Assembly (NCBI GenBank): GCA_006247105.1
Contig: CM016925.1
Location: 2,480,001 to 2,544,000 of the forward strand
Direction of reading: 5' to 3'
Origin: Giardia muris
Taxonomy: Eukaryota > Fornicata > Diplomonadida > Hexamitidae
DNA: 64,000 bases
The notes beneath the pieces were generated by a model. That model worked only from the letters and a program-made list of their open reading frames with translations. It did no database searches and was not told the origin of the DNA. Below are positions 53,440 through 63,465 of this stretch, one piece after another. How positions within the stretch are numbered: the stretch's first letter is position 1; every line of letters starts with the position of its first letter. Position numbers and translations under genes: made by a program.

Positions 53440-55122
53440 ACATCCTTGGTGGGGGCGGAGCCGTCCCAGCAGAGGGTGCACTTGTCGGCAGTGCACGTCG
53501 TGCAGCCCGAGATGACCGAAGAGCACGCCTTGCAGGTCGTGGTGACCCCGCTCGTCTCCGCGACGTACCCGAAGGTGCACTGGCAGCCCCCGGGGCACTG
53601 GACGATGTTCCCGTTGTCGAGGTAGAAGCCCGAGTCAGTCTTGACAGCCGTGCAGTTCCCGGTCTTGACGTCGTTCGGATCGCAGATGGCGCCCCCAACA
53701 GTCCCGGTCGCGTCGTAGCAGCCCCCGTTCAGGAGGAAGTAGTTGGTCCCGGCGCACTTCTCGCACTTCGTGGCAGAGGTCCCGACCTTCGTCCCGCCCG
53801 CATCGAGGCAGATGTTGGTGTTCGCCAGCCTCGTCCCCGTGTTCACCATCTTCAGGGGCGTGCAGGTCCCGTCGAGGGGCACGGAGCCCTTCCCACACTC
53901 CTTGCAGACGCTGACCTGTCCGACGACGAACTGGTTGCTCTTGGAGCAGAGGCCGATGGTGGCCGCCTTCTCGGGACTGAGGCAGATCCCGAAGTAGTCC
54001 ATGAAGCCGTTCTTGCAGCCCGTGCTCGTCACGACGGCCCCGACGATCGGATCCGTGCTCTTCAGACAGGTCCCGTCGATGGGGGGTGTAGCCCGTCTCG
54101 CAGCCCGTGCAGATGAGCCCGAGCCCGAGGTCGGCACAGCTCGTGCAGTTGGAGTGGATGGTCGAGCAGTTCGAGGTACAGGCCTCGAAGCCGTCGAAGT
54201 TCGCGTTCGCCTTCCCCCCGAGGCCCGGTTTGCAGGCCGTGCAGGTCTTCTCGTCTGTGTCGCACGTCTTGCAGTCCTTGACGGTGCAGGCGGTGCAGGC
54301 CTTGGTGGCTGTCCCAGTGAGGCCGAAGCCCTCCTTGCAGGCGTCACAGCTGTCCTTATCGCTGTCACACGTCTTGCAGTTGGAGAGAGTGCAGGCCTCG
54401 CATGTATCGGTGTTGAGTCTGTACCCGGCAGAGCACTTGGAGCAGGCGTTCCCGGCATCAGCAGCGACGTCGCAGTTGGCGCACTTGGTATTGGAGACCG
54501 GGCATGAGACGCAGGTCCCGTCTCCCTTGGGGAGGAAGCCATCGGCACAGGAGGCGCACGTGCTGGCCTCAGTGCACGTCTTGCACGACGCGTCGCAGAG
54601 AGAGCAAGCATCAGTCGTCGCAGTCGCAGCAGCATTCGGGAAGAGCCCGTCTCCGCACGTCGTGCACTTGAAGGTGTCAGTGGCATCCGTTGCCGTGCAG
54701 ACGGGGCTGCCGGCCTTAGCCTCGTAGCAGCCCCCCTGGAAGAGGACGTAGCCATTTCCGCAGTTCCCGCACTTCGTTGCACTGTCCTCAAGCTCAGTGC
54801 TGGCATCCTTCTTGCATGCTGCTTTAGTAGTGTCGTCCACTGCTGCGCAGTTTCCATTGATGGGGACGTTCCCCGCATCGCATTCTGTGCAGACCTGCGT
54901 GCTCCCGAACTTCAGGCACTTGTCCGTTCCGCAGTTCGCTATGGCAGGACTGCAGGCAGCCAGAGCGGGAGCGGTTCGAGCCTTCACCTCCATCGAGCCC
55001 TCGAGGACGTCGATCTCCGGTACTGCTCTCCCGGAGGAGCGGTCGATCGTCCCGAGTACTGCTAGATGTGAATACAATAGGGACGTCTGGACACTAGGAA
55101 TGATGGAGTCGATATTATGCAT
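53304..55122 (-). pseudogene. frameshifted variant surface protein gene
   Basis: A VSP body spans two frames. From 55122 the first frame carries over 30 CxxC-type modules (CKTCDSDKDSCDACKEGFG and similar) up to CETGYTP. The second takes over at PIDGTCLKSTD and continues to the Ser-rich stem, GGAIAGIVIAVLLVLGG anchor and CRGK tail. The switch lies at a run of six C on the coding strand (54081-54086), one more than the frame needs. The N-terminus (MHNIDSIIPSVQ..., or an internal MEVKARTAPALAAC) has no hydrophobic signal peptide, so the true 5' end also seems lost. Two defects make a pseudogene likely. A homopolymer length error in the assembly remains possible for the frameshift alone. Confidence 0.8.
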
Positions 55123-55404
55123 GGTCTGCCATTCAGGAACATAACAGTTGTCCTTGAAAAGGATGGCTACATACAGCCGTACTCCATATTAAAGGACCCC
55201 AATGATCTGGTTCTCCATAGCAGCCAAACGTAGATATAAGTACCGCTGCTTCACGCTAGTTTACAGTACTGAACTAATACTCTGGACCATATTTGTGAAA
55301 GCGTGAATAGCGCTGGCCTTATTTTATCCTCGAGGATCGTTTCATCTAACCGCTCATTAAGCACCTTGCAAGATTATATCAACAGCCATTGCATTTACGC
55401 TTCA

Positions 55405-58400
55405 CTACTGGGACTCACTGTTCTGTAATTCGACAATTCGCTTCTTCAGACGCTTGATCTCTGCCTCCTGAGCCGTGAGTCGGGCGGCAAAGACCTTGCT
55501 ATTCTCGGTATTCTGCTGTGTAATTGGGCCATGAAGGATCTTCTGGATCTCCCGACGAAGGACCGCGGCCTCCTTAAGAAGCTCCGCGTTCTCCTCGACG
55601 ATGCGCGCATTTTCGGTCGTGGTCGCGGCTTTCGAGCGCTGAAGTTCTCGGTTGAGGGTATCGATGGCGTTGACGAGGTACTGCTGGTGCAGCTCCTTTT
55701 CTGTTGCGGCAGATGCCGCATCCGAGTCGATAATAGTGAAACCACCATATTGATCAAAGAGACCACGGCAGCGCTTCTTCAGTTCTGCTAGGGAGATGCT
55801 CCCATACCCCTCGACAAGCTCACAGATATCGTGCTCAAGGTGGGAAAGCCTATTGCGAAGCGATTGATCGTTGGACTTCGACTCGAAAAGTGTCTTCTTT
55901 AAATTCGCGCTCTCGTCACGATGCTCCTGAATGACATGTTCAAGTACCGTCGTCGCCTTGTGAAAGTTCTCTAGTTCGTTTCCAAGCTCTCTTATTTGCT
56001 CTTTTAGATCGCTAATCTCCGTTTCACGGGGTTCAATGCACTTCCTCAGCTCCTTAATCTTGAAGTCGAGCACGAAACGATGCTTCTCTAAATCCTTCGC
56101 CTCCTTCTTTAAGGAATAGATCAACTTCTCGCGTGAGACTATCGCTTCGTTACGTGCCTCCGCCTCCGCACGAGCAAGTTGGATCTCATGCTTGAGGTTT
56201 TCGTTCGTCTGCTCGAGGCTATGAAGAGTGTTTTCGCAGGCGAGAAGGCTTCCTTGATACGTCAGAATCGATTTCTCAATCGTCTGGAACTTATTCTTGA
56301 TCATTCCCGTCTCGGCGGAGACTCCGTTCGTCCGAGTGTACAGTTCCTCAAGCTGAGCATTGTACCTCGACTGAAGCTCTTGTAGTTGGACATCGGCATC
56401 CTCATCGCCCTGCCGTAGGAGCTCCTGGTATTCTTTTCGCAGTTGCTTTCGATCAGAGTCCAGCTTGACAAGCCTCTTTCGTACCTGTTCCTCTTCTCGC
56501 TCATAATTGGCAATGGTGTTCTCGATGCGAGTATCGCGCTGCCGCTTCAAATCGGCGAGCATATCGGCCAGGTAGTTCTGAGACGCTTCAAGCTCCGCCT
56601 TTAGGCGTTCCTGTTTCTCATTGCTCGTCTGGACCTTCACGCGATATTGAGCCTCGAGCTTCTCGAGCGCGGCCGAGTGCATGCGGTCAAGCGAATGGAG
56701 TTCGGCTTCATATTGCTCGGCCTCTCGTTCTGCATTATTGATGAGCAAATCAGTTCGCTGCCGAGCCGATTCCAGCTCCTGGTTAGAGAGGGTCTTCTCC
56801 GCCTGAGCCGCTTTCTCGTGGCGCTGGTTGACGACTCGTACAGTATGCTCAAACTCAAGTTCCGCCTCTTTAGTCCGCTCGACGAGGACGAGAAGGATCT
56901 TCTTCAAGGCGATTAGGTACCCCTCGTCAACGATGACATCTGTGTCAAGAAAGCCGTTCTCGTTAATCGTTTGTTCCCCTTCTTCGGTGAGGTCAAAGAC
57001 ACGCCGCTGAATACATTGCTTTGGAAGGCCTGGGAGTTGAATGATATAAAATGATCCAGTTAGACCCAAACTCGTCACGGTGAGGAACTTCCTGTCGGGG
57101 CTCAGGGAGAACCGTGCTACTAGAGGAGCGCGCACCCGCTGAATCTCTTCGAACGTGCGAGTGATCTTCGGCATCACGCAAAGGCGTGAGCGAATAGCGC
57201 TATCTACCGGTTCAATAGGCTCAACATTGGAAGAAGGCGCGTCGGATGACGGCAGCCCTCCCGCAGAATCGAGTCCTCGGCCCTTCCCACGGCTAGGGAG
57301 GGCCATGCGTGGGGTCACAGCTCCGCTCCCAGCCACACTCTTATGCGCGGAACCAGCACCTCCGAGATTAGTTTGAAGTGTATTCTCTGGTGTTGTCTGT
57401 GGGCACGCAAACCGTGTCCCTGGAAAGCGCATATCGGCCCGTGGGATCGGTGCGGGGGTGGGCTGAAGATCCGACCCGACCATACCTTCGCGACTACACT
57501 TCACGATTCCTAAACACTTACTCTTGAAGTCCTCAGGTAAGGAGAGCGCGTATATATATCCGTCGATGTCGGAGGCGTAAATGATGTCACGAGAATCGTC
57601 ATACATGATATTTCGGATACAGACGACATTCCCGTCGACCTCATCTGAATAATACCCCACGAAGAGAATAAGGTTCGAATTGAAGTCGCAGACGTGGATA
57701 CACCCATTCCCACATGCCAGCACAGGGGGATATCGGCCGAAATCCGGATCAGGCTTGTTGAACGCTGAGAGAGATGTGAAGCGAATGCGGCCTATAATTT
57801 CCGAAACCCTTTCTCCGGCTGCCGTCCAAAGGTATAACATCCCATCACGGCTAGCCGTCACAAAGTACGCCTCGTCACAGTTCTCATTGGGAAGTTGAAC
57901 GACATCGATAACGGCATCGTTATGCCCCTCGAGCGTCCCAAGGCAATGCTTGGACCAAATATCGTACAGTGCAGTTGAAGACCCGCGAATCACTATAAGG
58001 ATGCCACCCGACTGGCTGAAGCTGAGAGAGGTCGTCATCTTGAGCCCGATTTCGTGATCGATAACGAGCGAATCAGCATCAACCGTGACAATCCGAATGC
58101 TGTCCGTTGTCGCGACCGCCGCAAGATATCCCAGAGGATGGCAACTCACGGCAGTGATAGTGTCCATAAGCTTAACAGACCCGACGACAGAGAAGCTATC
58201 CTCTGTGTATTCATAAAGGCGAACCGTGCCGTTTGCTGTCGCCATGAGGACCCGACGAACACTGAACGCGAAGCTCGCATCCACGAAAGCTATCCGTGTC
58301 GCGTAACGCCCAGAGCTAGATATGCATGGAACAAGAGTTGATTGTCCAAAGAGCTGCACGATGGTATCTGTCTCAAAGCCTCCTGCAGCGTCCTCCCCCT

Positions 58401-60093
58401 TTGTGACCTCGAGAGACGACCCAAGTTGTGACGCCCTTCCGGAAGCATTTGAAAAGGGACGAATCTGAGACGCAGTTCTGGATGCGAGCTGACATAGTTG
58501 TGAGACTTGCCGTAGATATGTGCCTGCCCCCTGGATCGTATTAAGGTGAACATACCCGAACACTGAGATGAATGGTGTCGCCAGCGGCTTCAGGATACTT
58601 TGTGTAGCCGTTCGGTTATTGACCTGAGGAAGAGTAACATATGCCGGGATCGCTGACCCGGTGATAGGATCATAGACGATACAAGCCAGAGTGGTTAGGT
58701 CTGTCCGATCGACCGTAAGAGAGCAGAAAATGATATTCGAACGCGTCTCACCCCAAGCCGTCAGTTCATCCATCGCTGCCGTTGCACGTGAAAGTAGAGA
58801 TGAGATCGTCCCATTACGCCCGGAATCGCAAAGAATTCCGTCTGCATTTAACACAACACAGGCGGAGAAACTGAGAGCAACCTTGAGGTACTCGGTTTTG
58901 GCTGTTGAGGTAGCGTCATGTAAGACTCGTTCTCGAGGCGGAGCCCGCGGTGCCGGTCCATCATCCTTATCGCTATCATCATCCTCATCGCTACTAATAT
59001 CGCTATATTCCAGACCCCTACGCTCAAGACTTGAGATATAGAAGGAACAGAAGACTCCCGACTTCAGGATAACATAGACCGTTCCTCCAACAATTCCTCG
59101 GATGGCACTGACGCCAAAGCGTGGAGTAGGGATATTCTTGGGGAGAATGAAGGGGATTTGGACCCGTTTTGTGATGTCTTGGAAGGTCAACGTAGACTTT
59201 GTGACGAGGCACTCCTGAAGAAGAACGGGCGTGAAGGGTAAGGGAGAAGCACCTGCAACGCTTTGATGTTTCGTGGGTAAGCATTGGACTAAAGAACCAA
59301 AGCTTACGGGTTCTGGCTCGTTCGGATGACGAACGATCCCGATCAACGAGAGAGATGAGTCTGGATAACCCCCAACAATATATTGATTCGTGTAGAAGGG
59401 AATGAAGTCCATGGATGTCGCTCCAGCGAGAGGTACGATGTATTGCGCTGAGCATGTGAAGTTATTCGCAACGCTTCCCGCGCTCCCGCGGGTGTAGCTC
59501 ATCTGCCACTTCAGTGTTACGTAGAGACCAATCATACCAACGTCAACCACAAAGGAGGCCTCATTATCTCCTGATACAGATGGATCTGCCACGAAGTATT
59601 GTGGAGCGAAGGGTATCTCGCCTGGAAGTACGCCCTCAATCCCCGCCACGATCAATTGTACGTCAAGTTCAAGGCGAGCGAAGTAAATTCCCGCTGGACT
59701 TCGAGTGGTTACAGCGAGGATGTCTCCGCCTGGCGAAAAGCAAAGCCCCGATGGCTCCCCGAGCAAGGTGGGCCACGGCATATCATATAGACGTTCCATC
59801 GAGTCCGTATCAACGAATGAGATAAAACTTTGGATCGAGCCAGAAACGGCGACGGCCAGAATGTTTTCTTGGGGATGCGCACGAATACACACAATAACTT
59901 GATCATGCTCCCCAAGTTGACAGATCTTGTCGAACTTTGCCCCTTGGCTTGTGGGGACAACCCGGACAATGCCCATCGGAGACGCATAGACGATGTTTCC
60001 GTTCTGCATGTACGTCGTAGACCCGATCGCGTTCAGTGCAAGGCTTGCTGATGCGTAAATGGAGGGTCTGTCTGTCGCATTGAAAACGCTCAT
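55405..60093 (-). CDS. CFAP57: cilia- and flagella-associated protein 57 (WDR65)
   Basis: 1562 residues from the ATG at 60093 (GAAAAATGAGCG); a frame reaching 60144 adds 17 unsupported residues. The first 1050 residues are two WD40 propellers with a Ser/Gly-rich insert near 920-990. Residues 1080-1560 are a continuous coiled coil. The block around EKHRFVLDFKIKELRKCIEP with ETEISDLKEQIRELGNELE is characteristic of CFAP57, a hub protein of the axonemal inner-dynein/regulatory region. It is somewhat longer than animal CFAP57, mostly in the propeller half. It is the best-supported ciliary gene of the window along with RSP3. Confidence 0.9.
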   Translation of the reverse strand: MSVFNATDRPSIYASASLALNAIGSTTYMQNGNIVYASPMGIVRVVPTSQGAKFDKICQLGEHDQVIVCIRAHPQENILAVAVSGSIQSFISFVDTDSMERLYDMPWPTLLGEPSGLCFSPGGDILAVTTRSPAGIYFARLELDVQLIVAGIEGVLPGEIPFAPQYFVADPSVSGDNEASFVVDVGMIGLYVTLKWQMSYTRGSAGSVANNFTCSAQYIVPLAGATSMDFIPFYTNQYIVGGYPDSSLSLIGIVRHPNEPEPVSFGSLVQCLPTKHQSVAGASPLPFTPVLLQECLVTKSTLTFQDITKRVQIPFILPKNIPTPRFGVSAIRGIVGGTVYVILKSGVFCSFYISSLERRGLEYSDISSDEDDDSDKDDGPAPRAPPRERVLHDATSTAKTEYLKVALSFSACVVLNADGILCDSGRNGTISSLLSRATAAMDELTAWGETRSNIIFCSLTVDRTDLTTLACIVYDPITGSAIPAYVTLPQVNNRTATQSILKPLATPFISVFGYVHLNTIQGAGTYLRQVSQLCQLASRTASQIRPFSNASGRASQLGSSLEVTKGEDAAGGFETDTIVQLFGQSTLVPCISSSGRYATRIAFVDASFAFSVRRVLMATANGTVRLYEYTEDSFSVVGSVKLMDTITAVSCHPLGYLAAVATTDSIRIVTVDADSLVIDHEIGLKMTTSLSFSQSGGILIVIRGSSTALYDIWSKHCLGTLEGHNDAVIDVVQLPNENCDEAYFVTASRDGMLYLWTAAGERVSEIIGRIRFTSLSAFNKPDPDFGRYPPVLACGNGCIHVCDFNSNLILFVGYYSDEVDGNVVCIRNIMYDDSRDIIYASDIDGYIYALSLPEDFKSKCLGIVKCSREGMVGSDLQPTPAPIPRADMRFPGTRFACPQTTPENTLQTNLGGAGSAHKSVAGSGAVTPRMALPSRGKGRGLDSAGGLPSSDAPSSNVEPIEPVDSAIRSRLCVMPKITRTFEEIQRVRAPLVARFSLSPDRKFLTVTSLGLTGSFYIIQLPGLPKQCIQRRVFDLTEEGEQTINENGFLDTDVIVDEGYLIALKKILLVLVERTKEAELEFEHTVRVVNQRHEKAAQAEKTLSNQELESARQRTDLLINNAEREAEQYEAELHSLDRMHSAALEKLEAQYRVKVQTSNEKQERLKAELEASQNYLADMLADLKRQRDTRIENTIANYEREEEQVRKRLVKLDSDRKQLRKEYQELLRQGDEDADVQLQELQSRYNAQLEELYTRTNGVSAETGMIKNKFQTIEKSILTYQGSLLACENTLHSLEQTNENLKHEIQLARAEAEARNEAIVSREKLIYSLKKEAKDLEKHRFVLDFKIKELRKCIEPRETEISDLKEQIRELGNELENFHKATTVLEHVIQEHRDESANLKKTLFESKSNDQSLRNRLSHLEHDICELVEGYGSISLAELKKRCRGLFDQYGGFTIIDSDAASAATEKELHQQYLVNAIDTLNRELQRSKAATTTENARIVEENAELLKEAAVLRREIQKILHGPITQQNTENSKVFAARLTAQEAEIKRLKKRIVELQNSESQ

Positions 60094-60180
60094 TTTTCTT
60101 TCCCTGGATGTAAGAGGTATCTGAACAACGTGCGATGAGGACAAGGAAGCTTGATGAGTAGATAGAGAACAGAAACAAAA

Positions 60181-62532
60181 ATGTCATTCTACCCGGCGAA
60201 TTACACAGAGGAAGAGGTTATCCTCACCACCCGGACGGCAGAGCTCTGCGGAGCGACCCGTCAAAGCGACCGGCGACGGGTGGTCGTGTACAAAGTGCGA
60301 AGAGACCAACTCAACCCTCTTCAACTGTTTGGAATGGACGGGGCACTTCGCCGATTTCCTTTCGCATCTTGCCCCTATCTGACCAAATGTCTCTCGGTAC
60401 AGCGCCACGATGCCAAGAAGATGACCTACGTGATACTGAGACGAGATTATGTTCGCCCTTTAGCCGACCTAATACTGGAGACTAAAAGGAGGGGGGATCA
60501 CATATCGGAGGCTAAGATTTGGCTTATTGCGACACAAATCTGCTATGCCCTTGCGTACCTTCACGACCCTGCGCAGAAGCAAGTCAATGGGGGGACTCCC
60601 TTCTTGCATATGGATATCAAGCCTGATACCGTCTACATCACAGAGGATGATGATTACCTTTTATCGATCTTCAGTCCCACTCGCTATGCGGAGATGCCGG
60701 CCGTCGGAGACGTCTGTGGGCGTCTAAGGCGATTTGACACACGTACCGCACATTACCCTTGTGAGAACTGCGATAAGTGTGCCTATTACACCGCGCCCGA
60801 ATGGTTTGCTTCTAACACGTATACAGCCGCCTCTGACATGTGGGCGATTGGTGCTCTCCTTTATGAGCTTTGTACTTTGCAGCCTCTCTTCTTGCTGCAA
60901 AAGGACCTGAGTAAGAAGGAGGTCCTGGAGGTAATGGAAGGCTTGAAGCCTGATCAGTGCTCGGTCCCGGTTATTTATGGTGACATTCTTCGATATACAA
61001 TCATCTATCTTCTCACTGGATCTCCTGACTTGAGGCCGACGTTGAACGACTTCTTCCAGATCGGAGCTGTCAATACCGCCTTAATGACCATGGGCCGTGA
61101 GCTCCCGCCAGGTATTTCCTTATGTGCTGGCTCTCCAATGACAAATCCATTTGCACGAAAGTTGAGCCTGGTGGATCGTTGTTCTATCGACGCCCCCAAC
61201 TTATCTCCTGGTTTAATGATGGATATCTTGGAGCTTGCACCACCAAGTAATCGTGAAACCATCATAACCCGCTTCCGAAGTACAACTGTCGTTCCAGAAG
61301 GAACTCCTGACGCGTTCCCCATCGCCCCTTCGCGCCCCGTTGGGGCCTGCAACATCCTGAGTACTGACCTCATAACAAACGACCTTAATAAGGTCCATAT
61401 GGATCGAGAGACTATGAGTCCTTCGGACCAAGTCTATGACACCCCGGGAAGTGTGGCCGCCTTCAAGAGCATACCTCGTGAGAACCCTTCTGACTCTATA
61501 GCGGGGACTGCAAGTAGAAGCACAAAGAGCGATGGCACATTCTCCATCTCCGCACTTAATCCCGACGAAACCAACTCTCTCATGCACGCCATTATGAACA
61601 ATGACCTGAAGGCTATCGAACGTTATATCCCGACGCATGCGGGTCGCGCCACCACCGCCGGAAAGACCGCCATGATGCTCGCTGCCGAAAGGAACCTTCC
61701 TGAAGTCGTTCGCCAGCTCGTCCTCACGGAAGCTAAACGGACGCTGAAAAAACCAGATTTGTACATCGGCGAGACCGCTCTCATGATTGCCGCCCGCCGA
61801 GGCTTCACTAAGGTCGTTGAAGTACTTGCACCATTTGAAGCAAAGCTTACGCGCACTGATGGCCAAACGGCCATGATGATCGCCGCCCAGATGCAGCACC
61901 TAGAAGTCGTCAACATTCTGGCACATTATGAGCCTGGCTTGACTGACCAAGATGGTTGGACGGCGCTTAAGATTGCAACGAATTCAGGGTACCAGGACAT
62001 TGTTGAGAGCCTTGCTCAATACGAGGCTGGGATCCGGGATGATCGCGGAGAGACAGCCCTCATGCTAGCGGCCAACAAAGGCTTCAACGAGATCGTCCGT
62101 GTGCTTCGTGTCCATGAGGGGATGATACAGACGCCAAACGGGCAGACTGCTCTCATGTGTGCGGCAATAAAGAATCAAAGAGGCTGTTGCGAGCTTCTCA
62201 AGGCAGAGGTGGGGAAGCAGAAGCAGGACGGGACGACGGCCCTCATCTGTGCTGCATACGCGAACGCCATAGATGCACTCTCTTTCCTTCTCCCCTTTGA
62301 AGGTGGGATGAAGACATTTGCAACCCATACGAAGGGCGAGGGATACACAGCGCTTGCTTGCGCCATTGATCGGAATTCGAGTTCCTGCATTAAGGCGCTC
62401 ATTCAACTGTCCGAGAAGGAACGTACCTATCGTTACAAGGGATTAACTTGGCAAGAGTATGCGAATCGGTACAGCCCTGCCGCAAGCGCCACCGTCCAGC
62501 ATGCGTTAAGCTCCATCCCAGAGCGGAGATGA
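60181..62532 (+). CDS. NEK-like pseudokinase with ankyrin repeats (second)
   Basis: 783 residues, ATG after ACAAAA. The N-terminal 290 are kinase-like: Lys in VVVYKVRR, a catalytic loop HMDIKPDTVYI (HRD changed to HMD, Asp kept), a missing DFG (position reads SIFSP), then YYTAPEWFASNTY and SDMWAIGALLYEL. Without DFG it should not bind magnesium-ATP normally. A linker with many Ser/Thr follows to residue 450, then about nine ankyrin repeats (SLMHAIMNND, TAMMLAAERN, TALMIAARRG, TALMLAANKG). It is the same plan as the gene at 10132, but a different kinase sequence. It is divergent from CFAP57 across 87 bp. Confidence 0.87.
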   Translation: MSFYPANYTEEEVILTTRTAELCGATRQSDRRRVVVYKVRRDQLNPLQLFGMDGALRRFPFASCPYLTKCLSVQRHDAKKMTYVILRRDYVRPLADLILETKRRGDHISEAKIWLIATQICYALAYLHDPAQKQVNGGTPFLHMDIKPDTVYITEDDDYLLSIFSPTRYAEMPAVGDVCGRLRRFDTRTAHYPCENCDKCAYYTAPEWFASNTYTAASDMWAIGALLYELCTLQPLFLLQKDLSKKEVLEVMEGLKPDQCSVPVIYGDILRYTIIYLLTGSPDLRPTLNDFFQIGAVNTALMTMGRELPPGISLCAGSPMTNPFARKLSLVDRCSIDAPNLSPGLMMDILELAPPSNRETIITRFRSTTVVPEGTPDAFPIAPSRPVGACNILSTDLITNDLNKVHMDRETMSPSDQVYDTPGSVAAFKSIPRENPSDSIAGTASRSTKSDGTFSISALNPDETNSLMHAIMNNDLKAIERYIPTHAGRATTAGKTAMMLAAERNLPEVVRQLVLTEAKRTLKKPDLYIGETALMIAARRGFTKVVEVLAPFEAKLTRTDGQTAMMIAAQMQHLEVVNILAHYEPGLTDQDGWTALKIATNSGYQDIVESLAQYEAGIRDDRGETALMLAANKGFNEIVRVLRVHEGMIQTPNGQTALMCAAIKNQRGCCELLKAEVGKQKQDGTTALICAAYANAIDALSFLLPFEGGMKTFATHTKGEGYTALACAIDRNSSSCIKALIQLSEKERTYRYKGLTWQEYANRYSPAASATVQHALSSIPERR

Positions 62533-62687
62533 TCACTGTAGACATGGACTTTGGCTATTTAAAGCATGAGAGCATTACTATATGAGCCAACGGGTTGTCA
62601 CGGTGAAGTTCTTCTGCCTTCGATCCAATCTCGTCTACAGTACGAAATAGCTGTAGAGTCCGACGGCTACTGCTCAGTAAGAATAAA

Positions 62688-63431
62688 ATGAACGCGATCC
62701 TTGGGTTGCTTGGACTTCTTGTCGCCTCTCTCGCATTGACTTGCCCAGCGACGGATCGCGATGTTCTGACGTCGATCTATGATGCCACAAACGGCCCCGC
62801 CTGGACGGTGACCAACAACTGGCTTTCGGATGACGCCGTCTGCACCTGGACAGGTGTTACCTGCAACATCGCTGGGCAGATCATCGAGATCAACCTTTCG
62901 AACTCCGGACTTGATGGGGCGCTCCCTGACGTCATCGGCTGCTTGACGAACCTAAAGACCCTCTATCTCAACGGTAACAGCCTGGTTGGTGATATCCCTC
63001 CTGAGATTTGCGAACTTACTCACCTCCAATACCTTCAGATCAACAGTGCGGGCCTCACGGGCGAGATCCCGACCTGCATGTGCACGATGACGAGCCTGAT
63101 GTTCATCTATCTTAGCAACAACACTCTTACTGGTGAGATTCCAAGCTGCATGGGCGATCTCGAGTTCCTTAAGGAGCTTCACCTCGATTGCAACCAATTG
63201 AGCGGCTCAGTCCCTGCTGGCCTCTTCACCCTTGAGCACCTCATTGAACTTTATCTTCAATGCAACCCGGAGCTTGTGTGCACCACTCCACCTGATACCT
63301 TCACCGGGAGGTACGAGTGTGGGACGGAGAACTACGATTGCACCAGCTGTGCATCGAATGTTCCTACGAACTGCGCCGAATGCATCACGATCGAGGATTG
63401 TGGGCTTTACTGCTTAACTCCTCCATCTTAA
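62688..63431 (+). CDS. secreted leucine-rich repeat protein (plant-type LRR)
   Basis: 247 residues, ATG after AATAAA. Residues 1-18 form a clear signal peptide (MNAILGLLGLLVASLALTC). An LRR N-cap follows (DRDVLTSIYDATNGPAW; CTWTGVTC), then about five plant-type 24-residue repeats with LTGEIP, LVGDIP and LSGSVP turns. The C-cap is rich in Cys (CTSCASNVPTNCAEC). There is no membrane anchor, so it is secreted or bound to a partner. Plant-type LRRs of this kind mediate extracellular recognition elsewhere. An AGTGAAT signal follows the stop by 17 nt. Confidence 0.87.
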   Translation: MNAILGLLGLLVASLALTCPATDRDVLTSIYDATNGPAWTVTNNWLSDDAVCTWTGVTCNIAGQIIEINLSNSGLDGALPDVIGCLTNLKTLYLNGNSLVGDIPPEICELTHLQYLQINSAGLTGEIPTCMCTMTSLMFIYLSNNTLTGEIPSCMGDLEFLKELHLDCNQLSGSVPAGLFTLEHLIELYLQCNPELVCTTPPDTFTGRYECGTENYDCTSCASNVPTNCAECITIEDCGLYCLTPPS

Positions 63432-63448
63432 AGGAAGGATTATCAATG

Positions 63449-63455
63449 AGTGAAT
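63449..63455 (+). terminator. poly(A) signal AGTGAAT of the LRR gene
   Basis: AGTGAAT, matching AGTRAAY, 17 nt after the LRR stop codon and 10 bp before the convergent gene's end. Confidence 0.62.
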
Positions 63456-63465
63456 GAATAACAAT

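Noticed and set aside
53169..54116. 315-codon open frame on + strand over the VSP region
   Set aside because: Shadow of GC-rich VSP sequence (Ala/Arg/Gly/Asp/Val-rich); the VSP reading on the other strand explains it.
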